A stretch of 50,121 bases of DNA from Nocardia cyriacigeorgica (GTDB taxonomy: Bacteria > Actinomycetota > Actinomycetes > Mycobacteriales > Mycobacteriaceae), in the NCBI RefSeq assembly GCF_010858045.1, contig NZ_JAAGVC010000020.1, forward strand, positions 1 to 50,121. Direction: 5' to 3'. A model generated the notes under the pieces. That model searched no databases. It had not been told where the DNA came from and saw only the letters and a program-made list of their open reading frames with translations. Both the position numbers and the translations under genes were made by a program. Of the stretch, positions 16,167-24,029 are shown piece by piece (position 1 is the first letter of the stretch; each line of letters opens with the position of its first letter).

Positions 16167-16579
16167 GCGCCTTGGTCGTCGACGCGGGCCCGTTGTATGC
16201 CTACGTCGACGCCGACGACGCCCACCACGAAGCGTCCTTGGACCTGCTGCAAACCCATCGCGGCCCGCTCGTCGTGCCGACGCTGGTCATCACCGAGGCG
16301 GTGTACCTGATCAGCACCAGACTCGGCACTGAGGCCGAGGTGCGTTTCCTCGGAGATCTGGCACAGGGCCTGTTCGCGGTCGAACCCGTCCACGCCGTCG
16401 ACTGGCTTCGGATCGCCGAACTGGTTGCCAAGTACCGCGACCTTCCACTTGGTACGGCCGACGCCTCGGTTATCGCCGCGGCGGAGCGTCGGAATCTGAC
16501 GCAGATAGCCACCACGGATCGGCGCCATTTCACCGTCGTACGCCCTCGCCATGCCGCAGGGTTCACTCTGGTTCCGTAG
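16154..16579 (+). CDS. PIN-domain ribonuclease toxin, VapC-like
   Basis: 141 residues from GTG 16154, overlapping the antitoxin end. PIN acidic residues are visible: VVDAGPLYAYVD (first Asp), a Glu in ITEAVYLI, Asp in GTADASVIAAAE and Asp in IATTDRRHF. This is a complete active-site set, so it is probably an active Mg2+-dependent RNase held in check by the VapB-like protein. A TTG at 16172 is a less attractive alternative start. Confidence 0.88.
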   Translation: MGPISALVVDAGPLYAYVDADDAHHEASLDLLQTHRGPLVVPTLVITEAVYLISTRLGTEAEVRFLGDLAQGLFAVEPVHAVDWLRIAELVAKYRDLPLGTADASVIAAAERRNLTQIATTDRRHFTVVRPRHAAGFTLVP

Positions 16580-16592
16580 TCCGCGGCGTGAA

Positions 16593-16835
16593 TCAGGCCG
16601 ATTCCGAGTCCGACCCGAGTCTGGGGAAGGGGGTGGTGGAGAAGACGACCTCCACCGCCACCTCGAAATACTGTGCGATCCGCAAGGCCAGATGCAGGCT
16701 CGGGCTGTACTCGCCGCGCTCCAGATATCCGATGGTCTGGTAGTGCACGCCGAGCGCTTCCGCGAGCTCGCGCCGGGAGATGCCGCGCTCGGCGCGCAGC
16801 ATCGCGATCCGGTTGTAGATGACCTCAGTAGGCAC
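16593..16835 (-). CDS. Small XRE-family (HTH_3) regulator
   Basis: 80 residues. RIAMLRAERGISRRELAEALGVHYQTIGYLERGEYSPSLHLALRIAQYF is a clear Cro/C1 HTH, followed by VEVVFSTTPF, typical of the short YozG/Xre group. GTG start overlapping the end of the permease gene by 11 bases, so it is the last gene of the ABC operon. It may autoregulate the operon. Confidence 0.87.
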   Translation of the reverse strand: MPTEVIYNRIAMLRAERGISRRELAEALGVHYQTIGYLERGEYSPSLHLALRIAQYFEVAVEVVFSTTPFPRLGSDSESA

Positions 16836-17676
16836 GCTGCAACGCCTTCTCCCGCCGTTCGGCCATGGCCGCGCCGGACTCCCGGCGGGCCATCCGGCGC
16901 ATCACCGCCGGCGCGATCACCAGCGCGGCCACCGACCAGATGCCGAGTACCGCAGCGGTTTCCAGATGGCGCCAGGAACCGTCGAGCTCGACCACCCGAG
17001 CACTATCGGGCAGCATCGCCGAGCGCATACCGAGACCGAGCCAATACATCGGAAATACCTGTCCCACCACTTGCAACCAGCCGGGCAACCCGGTGATCGG
17101 ATAGAAGATGCCGGAGATGGCGACCAGGCCCATCAGCGGCATGGTGAAGAAGAACAGGCCACGAGGATCGTCGAAGAGCGAGCCGAGGATCGCGCCGAGT
17201 GCGGATATCGCGAGCAGACCGAGGGCCAGCACCCACGCCAACGTGAGCCACGACGTGACGCTGTCGAGCGACACACCTCCCACGATCACCGTTCCCACGC
17301 CCAGCAGGATAGCCACCTGCGCGAGCACCGAACCGGCGTTGGCGCCGAGCTTGCCGATGAGATAGCCGATCATGCCGTTCGGCGTGGCCTTGGCGCGCAA
17401 CAGCGTGCCGTCCTCCCGGTCCAGCACCAGGTACTGGGCGATGCCGTACAAGCCGTTGAAGGCGACCACCGCGCCGATCACCCCGGGCAACGCCAATGCG
17501 CCCATTCTCAGGTCGGTGTCCTGGAAGGTGCTGTTGCGCATGAAGAACAGCGCGGTGAGCAGCAGGATCGGGGTGAGCAGGATCCCGCCGAGATCCTCGC
17601 CATGGGTGAACAGCATCCGCAGTTCGATGCCGGCCCGGCGGAATCCGGCCCGGATCGCGACGGTAGTCGGGTTCAT
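16825..17676 (-). CDS. ABC-2 type permease
   Basis: 283 residues with about six membrane segments (for example LLTPILLLTALFFM, LPGVIGAVVAFNGLYGIAQYLVL, AWVLALGLLAISALGAILGSLF and LFFFTMPLMGLVAISGIFYPITGLPGW). Between segments two and three lies DREDGTLLRAKATPNG, the ABC-2 coupling region. Start overlaps the ATPase stop (ATGA). It partners the ATPase gene upstream. Confidence 0.9.
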   Translation of the reverse strand: MNPTTVAIRAGFRRAGIELRMLFTHGEDLGGILLTPILLLTALFFMRNSTFQDTDLRMGALALPGVIGAVVAFNGLYGIAQYLVLDREDGTLLRAKATPNGMIGYLIGKLGANAGSVLAQVAILLGVGTVIVGGVSLDSVTSWLTLAWVLALGLLAISALGAILGSLFDDPRGLFFFTMPLMGLVAISGIFYPITGLPGWLQVVGQVFPMYWLGLGMRSAMLPDSARVVELDGSWRHLETAAVLGIWSVAALVIAPAVMRRMARRESGAAMAERREKALQRAY

Positions 17677-18602
17677 CGCACGACCTCCTCGATGGCGTGG
17701 ATCTCGGCATCGCCGGTGCCGCTCTCGTAGTGGCGGACCAGCGACATGTAGGTCTCCTCGAGTGAGGCGCGGCGCACCTCCAGTTCGCCGATGTCCGCGC
17801 CGAATTGCTGGAACAGCTCGTAGACGAACTTGGTCGACTCGGTGGTGGTGTGCACGAAACGCTGGCCGTCTCTGGTCCAGCGCACCTCGGCCTCGACCGA
17901 CACCCGGCGCGAGAGTTCGTCGGCCGAGCCGTCGGCGATGATCCGGCCACCGGCCAGGATCAGGATGCGGTCGGCCAATTTCTCGGCCTCGTCCAGATCG
18001 TGGGTGGTGAGCAGGATGGTGGTCTGCTGCTCGTCGGCCAAACGGTGGATCAGATCGTGGAATTCGCGCCTGGCTTCCGGATCGAATCCGGCGGTCGGCT
18101 CGTCGAGGAACAGCACCTCGGGCTTGCCGACCACGCCGATCGCGACGTCGAGCCTGCGGCGTTGCCCGCCGGACAGGGTGGAGATCTTGGCGCCGGCATG
18201 TTCGGTGAGGCCGACCAGCTCGATGAGTTCATCGGTGTCCCAGGGCTTTCGGACGCCATCGGTGCTATAGGGGCCGTAGAACGTGCCCAGATAGGACAGC
18301 AGTTCGCGGAGACGCCATTTCTTGTGGTCGCGCCACGATTGCAGCACCACCCCTATCCGGGCCCGCCAGGCCTCGTCGCCGTGCGCCGGATTCGCGCCGA
18401 GCACGTCGACCCTGCCCGCCGAGGGCACCCGGAATCCCTCGAGAATTTCGATGGTGGTGGTCTTGCCCGCCCCGTTGGGGCCGAGCATGACCAGCACTTC
18501 GCCGTGTCGCGCCCGGAATGAAACGCCATCGAGGACGTCCTTGGATCCGTAGCGCATGCGCAGCTGCTCCACGTCGAGCACCACGCCGTCACCCACAGTC
18601 AT
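17673..18602 (-). CDS. ABC transporter ATP-binding protein
   Basis: 309 residues. Walker A GPNGAGKTT (41-49), Q-loop VVLQSWRDHKKWRL, signature LSGGQRRRLDV, Walker B VLFLDEPTAGFDP and H-loop TTHDLDEAEKLADR are all present, so the ATPase looks active. GGAGGG lies just before ATG 18602. The C-terminal extension (EAEVRWTRDGQRFVHTT, then IGELEVRRASLEETYMSLV) is typical of ABC-2 exporters. A -10-like TATAGT (18653-18648) may drive this operon. Confidence 0.9.
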   Translation of the reverse strand: MTVGDGVVLDVEQLRMRYGSKDVLDGVSFRARHGEVLVMLGPNGAGKTTTIEILEGFRVPSAGRVDVLGANPAHGDEAWRARIGVVLQSWRDHKKWRLRELLSYLGTFYGPYSTDGVRKPWDTDELIELVGLTEHAGAKISTLSGGQRRRLDVAIGVVGKPEVLFLDEPTAGFDPEARREFHDLIHRLADEQQTTILLTTHDLDEAEKLADRILILAGGRIIADGSADELSRRVSVEAEVRWTRDGQRFVHTTTESTKFVYELFQQFGADIGELEVRRASLEETYMSLVRHYESGTGDAEIHAIEEVVR

Positions 18603-18684
18603 GGTTTCCCTCCCTGTCGTGGGTTGGTGATGGTTTGTAGCATACGTACTATATTTCGACGTGGCAATGCTCGCTGCTCGACCG

Positions 18685-18737
18685 TTGACATGCAGCTGTT
18701 TGGTTGCCTATTCTGGCTTGGGCAGCCAAACGGCTGC
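18685..18737 (+). promoter_or_regulatory. SigA-like promoter with paired inverted operators, arsR-SRPBCC gene
   Basis: TTGACA (18685-18690), 18-base spacer, TATTCT (18709-18714). The spacer holds GCAGCTGTTTGGTTGCC (18692-18708). Its near-exact inverse GGCAGCCAAACGGCTGC lies just downstream of the -10 box (18721-18737, 15 of 17 matching). This second copy contains the perfect hairpin GCAGCC-AAAC-GGCTGC. Two inverted operators flanking -10 fit autorepression by a dimeric ArsR protein. Confidence 0.75.
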
Positions 18738-18756
18738 ATATCACGAGAGAACGGCG

Positions 18757-19563
18757 ATGGACGAGGTATTCAAAGCGCTGGCCGACCCCAGCCGCAGGCG
18801 ACTGCTCGACAGCCTCCAGGCTCGCAATGGCCAGAGCCTGCGGGAGCTGTGCGCCGGACTGGACATGGCTCGCCAATCGGTGAGCAAACACCTGGCGGTG
18901 CTCGAGGCCGCCAACTTGGTCACCACCCGGCGCAGTGGCCGCGAAAAGCTGCACTACCTGAACGCCGAACCCATCAACGCCATCGCCGACCGCTGGATCA
19001 ACCGCTACCACCGCGCGCGGGTCACCGCCCTCGCCGACCTGAAATCCGCATTGGAGACCAGTCCGATGAGTGACACCGAATTCGTTTACACCACCTACAT
19101 CAAGACCACGCCGGAAAAGCTCTGGCAGGCCCTCACCGATCCGGCATTCACCAGCCGCTACTGGGGCGCCACCTTCGACACCGATTGGCGGCAGGGCTCG
19201 GAAATGGTGTGGAAGCAGGGTGGCTGGGTCGGCAAGGACCCTGAGCAAGTGGTGGTGGAGGTTGAGCCGTACCGCCGACTGTCGTACACCTGGCACACCA
19301 TCGACGCGGCCTTCGCCGCAGAGTTCGGAATGAACTCTGATGAGCTGGCGGAGTGGGCGGCCGAGCCGCGCTCGAAGGTCACTTTTGAGATCGAGCCTCA
19401 GGGGGAGACGGTGAAGTTGACCGTCGTCCACGATGGCTTCGCGCCGGGAAGTCGAGTGCTGGAGGGGGTTCGGGGCGGCTGGCCGAGCATCTTGTCCAGC
19501 CTGAAGAGTCTCCTGGAGACCGGGCAAGCCCTGCCTGAGCCAGAGCGGTCTGAGGCGGAGTAA
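18757..19563 (+). CDS. ArsR-type HTH fused to SRPBCC (AHSA1-like) domain
   Basis: 268 residues from ATG 18757; the frame is open to 18661 but that part is the promoter. Residues 1-100 are an ArsR winged helix (FKALADPSRRRLLDSL, SLRELCAGLDMARQSVSKHLAVLE, LVTTRRSGREKLHYLN). Residues from about 108 are an AHSA1-type SRPBCC domain (YIKTTPEKLWQALTDPAFTSRYWGATF, then WKQGGWVGKDPEQVVVEVEPYRRLSYTW). An internal MSDTEF could be a second start. The fusion implies ligand sensing by the SRPBCC cavity. It diverges from the ABC exporter operon. Confidence 0.9.
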   Translation: MDEVFKALADPSRRRLLDSLQARNGQSLRELCAGLDMARQSVSKHLAVLEAANLVTTRRSGREKLHYLNAEPINAIADRWINRYHRARVTALADLKSALETSPMSDTEFVYTTYIKTTPEKLWQALTDPAFTSRYWGATFDTDWRQGSEMVWKQGGWVGKDPEQVVVEVEPYRRLSYTWHTIDAAFAAEFGMNSDELAEWAAEPRSKVTFEIEPQGETVKLTVVHDGFAPGSRVLEGVRGGWPSILSSLKSLLETGQALPEPERSEAE

Positions 19564-19595
19564 CGACGGCCTTGTATCGGCTGCTGGTGGAGGGT

Positions 19596-19630
19596 GCGCT
19601 GGACCAGCCAAAAAGGTATCAGGCCAGCGC
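19596..19630 (+). terminator. Possible terminator after the ArsR-SRPBCC gene
   Basis: GCGCTGG (19596-19602) and CCAGCGC (19624-19630) are perfect 7-base arms. The loop is long (21 bases) and contains AAAAA, so the call is tentative. The following 226 bases to ATG 19857 hold no recognisable gene. Confidence 0.4.
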
Positions 19631-19815
19631 TCCGCTGAGATGGGGTCCGCGATGCTTGAGCAGGACCCTGCGCAGGATATGCCGTGTGTCGGAGTGCAAT
19701 CGGGTGGCAAGCCCCGGCGGGGCGCGGGCAGTCTCATCGACGGCGCGCGTCGCGGTCCTGTGTGGGGAACCCTCGGTAACACCTGGGGGCTCGCGAGATA
19801 TGTCATGGGGGCCCG

Positions 19816-19851
19816 GCCTTTCTGGTCGGGCGTACCCTCCGACCAGAAGGC
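19816..19851 (+). promoter_or_regulatory. Stable hairpin just before the GreA-like gene
   Basis: TTCTGGTCGG (19820-19829) and CCGACCAGAA (19839-19848) are perfect 10-base arms around GCGTACCCT, extended by CC/GG pairs with a bulged T. It ends about 6 bases before ATG 19857 and could control translation or end an upstream transcript. There is no T-tract. Confidence 0.5.
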
Positions 19852-19856
19852 GCCAG

Positions 19857-20114
19857 ATGACCCTTCCGAAGAACGTAATTAGTTTGATGTGGTCGAACCT
19901 TGTTCTGTCCGAGCTCAACGAGGACGGTGGTATCGAAAGGCAGTTCGACTACGTTATCGTTCCCGATGCCGAAGCGGACGATGCCGAGTCAAAGTTCGCG
20001 GCGAGTTCGCCTGCGAGCCAGGCGCTTCTTGGGCATGTTGTTGGAGACATCGTGGAAACTGAGATCGATGGCAGGGAACTGCGGGTGCGGGTACAAGCGG
20101 TGGGTAACGGCTGA
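19857..20114 (+). CDS. GreA/GreB C-terminal-domain-like small protein
   Basis: 85 residues from ATG 19857. FDYVIVPDAEADDAESKFAASSPASQALLGHVVGDIVETEIDGRELRVRV, read in parts, matches the FKBP-like C-terminal domain of transcription-elongation factors GreA/GreB. The N-terminal coiled-coil with the catalytic acidic tip is absent. It may be a stand-alone RNA-polymerase-binding domain or a remnant. It opens the accessory-looking island. The open frame extends back to 19572 but with low-quality composition. Confidence 0.55.
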   Translation: MTLPKNVISLMWSNLVLSELNEDGGIERQFDYVIVPDAEADDAESKFAASSPASQALLGHVVGDIVETEIDGRELRVRVQAVGNG

Positions 20115-20385
20115 CGTCTACGCCTCCAACCGAGGGTTGAAAGGGTGGGCGCATGTCAGACTCACCCCCGTATAGCGGCTGATTGGCGATCGAACCAATG
20201 AGGATCTGACTAGTGGTCGTGGGAACTCGAGCCCAGCGAGGCCGATCGTCGCGCCGTCGGTCACGTTTGCTCGATATCCGATACGTGACTGGCGCGCTCG
20301 CGTTACCGTGGCGCTGTCGTCGTTGGCTGGCTCACGTGGGACTATAGGTTCATAGCGCCTGAGTTGGAGGAAGGGAGGTCTTAAC
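20115..20385. other. Intergenic region without a supported gene
   Basis: 271 bases. There is no convincing coding frame; a reverse frame across it has no recognisable domain and overlaps the downstream gene start. GGAGGAAGGGAGG near 20363-20378 is the ribosome-binding region for the next gene. Promoter elements are not clear. Confidence 0.5.
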
Positions 20386-21009
20386 ATGTCGTTCCCGTCA
20401 GACATCACTTCAGCTCTGTCTGGGGCCACGCTGAGTCAGCTGCGATCATGGCGTGCTGGCGCGTCGCCGCTGCTTGCACCCGAGTATGGCGTGAAGCCCA
20501 AGGCGCTGTACTCCTTCCGGGATGTTGTCGCACTGCGGACTGTCGTACGACTGCGTAGCCAGGTGTCATTGCAGAAGGTGCGTAAGGCGTTCCGTTCGAT
20601 GAAGGACATGGATCTGACTGAGCACCCGTCGAGGTACACCCTGGTCGCCGACAGTAGTTCGGTATTCCTGGTCGACAACGAAGGTGCGACAGATTTGGTA
20701 AAGAATCCCAAGCAGCGCGTCCTAATCGACCTGTACGACGTGTTCGCTCCTTTTACGAATTTCAGGGATGAAGAAGTCGTTGACTTTCTTCACCCCCGTA
20801 AGAGTCTGGAAGTACGTGAAGCGCGAGTTGGCGGTTGGCCAACTATTGCCGATACCCGCGTTCCATTTGATACAGTTGCTCTTTTGGTAGCCGACGGTGA
20901 TGTGCCGCCTGAGGATGTGGAGATGTATTTTCCAGGCGTCGATCAAAATGCAGTGGCCGACGCGGTTAGTTTCCATGATCAGATCGCGAGGATTGGCCGC
21001 AGCGCGTGA
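20386..21009 (+). CDS. MerR-like HTH plus DUF433 protein, probable antitoxin
   Basis: 207 residues from ATG 20386 behind a strong GGAGG-rich site. Residues 10-70 resemble a MerR-type HTH (GATLSQLRSWRAG, then YSFRDVVALRTVVRLRSQ and VSLQKVRKAFRSM). The C-terminal 60 residues match DUF433 (WPTIADTRVPFDTVALLVADG, PPEDVEMYFPGV, AVADAVSFHD). DUF433 proteins are antitoxin partners of DUF5615 PIN-like proteins, and such a gene follows with a 4-base overlap. The N-terminal HTH suggests autoregulation. A middle segment (about 75-145) is unassigned. Confidence 0.75.
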   Translation: MSFPSDITSALSGATLSQLRSWRAGASPLLAPEYGVKPKALYSFRDVVALRTVVRLRSQVSLQKVRKAFRSMKDMDLTEHPSRYTLVADSSSVFLVDNEGATDLVKNPKQRVLIDLYDVFAPFTNFRDEEVVDFLHPRKSLEVREARVGGWPTIADTRVPFDTVALLVADGDVPPEDVEMYFPGVDQNAVADAVSFHDQIARIGRSA

Positions 21010-21425
21010 ACTTCTTTCTCGATGAGAATATTAATCAGCAGTTGACCCGTCACCTTGGTTCAATTTTCTCGCGCGGCCATCGGTTTCTTGGGGTTAGGGA
21101 CCTAAACTCGCAGGGCGTTGACGATAACGATCTGTTCAAGATGGTCGCCGGTGCTGGGGTGGACGCGTTCATTACCAGTGATCTGAATCAAATCAAGCGA
21201 CAACACGAGCGCGCCGCGTGCCGGGAAGCTGGGTTGCATTGGATAGGTGTGCATCAGGCACACGCAAAGGGCTATCACGTACTTGCTGCACCCGCAGCTG
21301 CCCTGATTCATTCGCTTCCGTTTATCCTCGATCGACTGGAGCAGTCGACGCAGCCGCAACTCTTTCTATTGAAGAAGACGGAACGGAACTACACCCGAGT
21401 TTTTGATCGCTGTAGCGACTTGTAG
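21006..21425 (+). CDS. DUF5615-like PIN-fold protein, probable toxin
   Basis: 139 residues from GTG 21006, overlapping the antitoxin TGA (GTGA). NFFLDENINQQLTRHL carries the conserved Asp and Glu, then GVRDLNSQGVDDNDLF and AFITSDLNQIKRQHERA carry the later Asp residues. This pattern fits DUF5615/Mut7-C-like PIN-fold nucleases. Translation is coupled to the DUF433 protein, so the pair behaves like a type II toxin-antitoxin module (inference). A C-terminal Leu/Phe/Lys-rich stretch is unassigned. Codon use looks lower-GC than in the flanking core genes. Confidence 0.75.
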   Translation: MNFFLDENINQQLTRHLGSIFSRGHRFLGVRDLNSQGVDDNDLFKMVAGAGVDAFITSDLNQIKRQHERAACREAGLHWIGVHQAHAKGYHVLAAPAAALIHSLPFILDRLEQSTQPQLFLLKKTERNYTRVFDRCSDL

Positions 21426-21474
21426 TTGGATTCCGATTCTTCGGGGTAGTCTTCGTCGACTACCAACTCGGGGG

Positions 21475-21873
21475 GACGAACCGGACTGGATTCGGTTCTT
21501 CACCGACCGGCAGCTATCCGCAGAGTTCATGTACGCCGCTCACGACGCTGGACAGACACGGGAGGTTCAGCAATGGGCGCCGGCGGTGCTGGCCGATTCG
21601 GTCGGCATGGAACGTCGTCATGTGCTGGTGGCGTCGACGCTGGCGGACTCGTTCGTGCCTGACGTGCGCGATGGCTCGGACGGCGCACCGGTCGATGTCG
21701 AACAGGCGTGCCGAGTACTCGGGGACATCATGGTCGCGGCCCGTGGGCTGACCAGTGCCCGGGGGATCGAGGCGATCAATGCCGTTCGACGAAAGCTCGC
21801 GCCCTACGCTGAAATGGCCGTAGTCAAGGAAATCGAACACGAGTTTCGATCGACCGTCGCATTGATTGGGTAG
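21475..21873 (+). pseudogene. C-terminal remnant of an XRE/TPR-type regulator
   Basis: A frame starting inside the preceding gene's tail reads DEPDWIRFFTDRQLSAEFMYAAHDAGQTREV in parts, then RRHVLVASTLADSFV and DVEQACRVLGDIMVAARGL. This resembles the C-terminal helical-repeat part of actinobacterial XRE regulators with TPR-like tails. No HTH is present in any frame upstream, so the gene has lost its 5' part, probably by recombination. It sits directly before a damaged phosphotransferase gene. Confidence 0.6.
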
Positions 21874-21935
21874 GGCAGGCATGTCATCGAGAGCACGCGG
21901 CACTCAGCCAAGCGTGTGGTTTGCGGGGCTTGGAC

Positions 21936-22790
21936 ATGGCGGGCGCCGAACTGATCCATCATTCGAGTAACGCCGTGTACGTACTTCCTCGGCATTCGGC
22001 TGTCGCTCGCGTCAGTGCCGACGAAGCAGATCTCGATCGGCACACCCGGACCTATGAGATAGCTCGGTGGTTGACTGCACAAGGCTTCGGTGCGACTGCT
22101 CCCCTGCGGGATGTGAAGCCCGTGCATGCGAGGGGCTACACGGTTGGCTTCTGGCAGTTCTACCCGCAGGCAGCCGAGCTTGATGAGCCGACCTCACGAG
22201 ACCTGGGCAGGTTACTGCGCACACTGCACGACCTTCCAGCGCCGACGATCGATCTGCATCGGTGGGTTCCACTCGAATCGCTACACGCAGCGCTGCACGA
22301 CGACGAGAACCAGGCGGCGATCACGGCAGAAGAACGGGACTGGCTGGTTCAGCGGGTCGAGGAAATCCGCAAAGAGCTGAGTGAACTGGACTGGCCATTG
22401 GGGACCGGATTGATACACGGGGATGCATGGGCGGGAAACTTGCTGTGGGGCAGCAGCGCAAGTCCACCTGAGCCACTGCTGGGTGATTGGGACTAGGTGA
22501 GTATCGGGCCACGTGAAGTAGATCTGATACCTACCTGGCATGCCACCGTGCGTTATGGCCGAGATGAATCGTGAATCTCGGACTTCGTCGCTGAGTACGG
22601 TTACGACCTCCGCGAATGGGCGGGCTACCCAGTTCTGCTCGATATGCGTGACCTTGTACAAGTGAGCGGACCGCTCCGCCGAGCAGCCGCATCGCCCGAA
22701 CATGCCTCGAGGTTGCGACAACGGATCGACGACATCCGCTCAGGAAACCGAACAACGTCGTGGAGTCAGTACCGGCGAGGCGGTAGCTAA
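21936..22790 (+). pseudogene. Aminoglycoside phosphotransferase-family gene with two in-frame stops
   Basis: The frame reads from ATG 21936 through the kinase-like catalytic loop LIHGDAWAGNLLW and the metal motif LLGDWD, then hits TAG (22494-22496). The same frame continues with VSIGPREVDLIPTWHA, meets TGA (22572-22574), and runs on with ISDFVAEYGYDLREWAG to TAA at 22788. Family-like sequence on both sides of each stop shows two nonsense mutations without frameshift. The catalytic core is encoded before the first stop, but the C-terminal helical lobe is lost, so a stable product is unlikely. Confidence 0.8.
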
Positions 22791-22862
22791 CTCGTGCAGC
22801 TCTGCTGGACACGGACAGGGCACACGATTCCGGGGTGCCAGGCGTGGTTGGCGCTGAACCCG

Positions 22863-24029
22863 TCACCGCGGACTCGGTCCATGAGCCCCCTGCTCCGCAA
22901 CGGCGGAACCCACCCGTTGCAGGTAGCTGATGTCGCCGGCCAAGCCGCTGGGGGACGGGCGCGTCGAACTGGTTGCGACATTGATTGCCATTCCACCGAT
23001 TACGCCGAGAATCCAGGCCTCACCGGGAAAGAGCTTCTGCCCGGCATACGCGGCACCGAGCGCGATCGACACCGTCACCGTCCGCCGCGCCCAACTGAAG
23101 CCAGCGCTGCGACCGGCCTGCTCCAGATCGGCCAACGCCTGCTCGACTTCCCGCCGCACCGCGTGCAGCACGTCGCGCGGATCCTCGTAGTCACCATGCA
23201 ATCCGGACACGAGGCGGTCGATAGCTATCATCAGGCGACGCCGTTCGTCGCTGTACCGCTCACGGAAATCGATCAGATCTCCTGTGCTGATATCCCCGGC
23301 GGGAACCGGTAGCAGCCTGCCGATCTCGACATCCAAGCACGGTCCTGTGCGGTGGTGACGGCCGCGTGGGCCCTGCCGCAAGAGTTCACGTGGCCCGTAA
23401 TTTTCGGCCTCGGGTGTCGGATGGTGGAATGTGATGGGGGAGTGCGCGAAACGATGCGCTGCAAGACTGTCGGTGTAGGGGTACATGCGATCGATGTGGT
23501 GGTAGCCGTCGCTGACGTCACGGTAGTCGGCGTCTCGATACGCCGCCGCGATATCTCGCGCCGCGACACTGACAAGGCACAACTGAGTCGCGGCAGATAC
23601 CGAGAACCCCAATCCGTCGGCCGGTCGGGCCAAACCCCGGCGGCACAACTCCGAAATGAGTTCGGGCGCGAACTTTCCGCTGTGCAGGTAGGTGTCCGGT
23701 CCCGCGTCAGGGACCAGGTCGGCTGCGGGAATTCTGTTCATGAGGCGAGACAGCGCCCAGAGTGCCGGCGCCACTCCACCGGTGAACCTCGGCCAGTGGT
23801 TGGCGGGTAGTCGCAGGTACAGGCCCGCGTCGTGAACCTGGTGCATCCGCGGGCTGAGAAAGTCCTCCAACGGCCCGGGCGGTGTGAGGGTGACGAGGCG
23901 GTCCCAATACAGCAACGCCTGATAGATCACCGCCTGTGGGGCGTTGATCTTCGGGTAATAGAACAGGTCGGGCACGGTTGCCTCCGGGATGATATGGCCG
24001 GTATCGGTGGGAGTTGTGGGCTGGTTCAT
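22863..24029 (-). CDS. DUF6236-like protein with C-terminal membrane segments
   Basis: 388 residues from ATG 24029, overlapping the TGA of the TRIC gene (ATGA). VPDLFYYPKINAPQAVIYQALLYWDRLVTLTP resembles the opening of DUF6236 proteins (read in parts of 16 residues). A long acidic/helical middle follows, then VTVSIALGAAYAGQKLF and AWILGVIGGMAINVA, which could be a membrane hairpin near the C-terminus. The function of the family is unknown. Coupling to a cation channel gene is unusual. It lies at the edge of the accessory island. Confidence 0.6.
   Translation of the reverse strand: MNQPTTPTDTGHIIPEATVPDLFYYPKINAPQAVIYQALLYWDRLVTLTPPGPLEDFLSPRMHQVHDAGLYLRLPANHWPRFTGGVAPALWALSRLMNRIPAADLVPDAGPDTYLHSGKFAPELISELCRRGLARPADGLGFSVSAATQLCLVSVAARDIAAAYRDADYRDVSDGYHHIDRMYPYTDSLAAHRFAHSPITFHHPTPEAENYGPRELLRQGPRGRHHRTGPCLDVEIGRLLPVPAGDISTGDLIDFRERYSDERRRLMIAIDRLVSGLHGDYEDPRDVLHAVRREVEQALADLEQAGRSAGFSWARRTVTVSIALGAAYAGQKLFPGEAWILGVIGGMAINVATSSTRPSPSGLAGDISYLQRVGSAVAEQGAHGPSPR

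Noticed and set aside
20118..20429. 103-residue reverse frame in the gap before the DUF433 gene
   Set aside because: No start signal or domain, and overlaps the start of a well-supported gene.
22494..22790. Recoding of TAG/TGA as amino acids in the phosphotransferase gene
   Set aside because: No Sec or Pyl element is visible, and two different stops in one decayed region are better explained by mutation.
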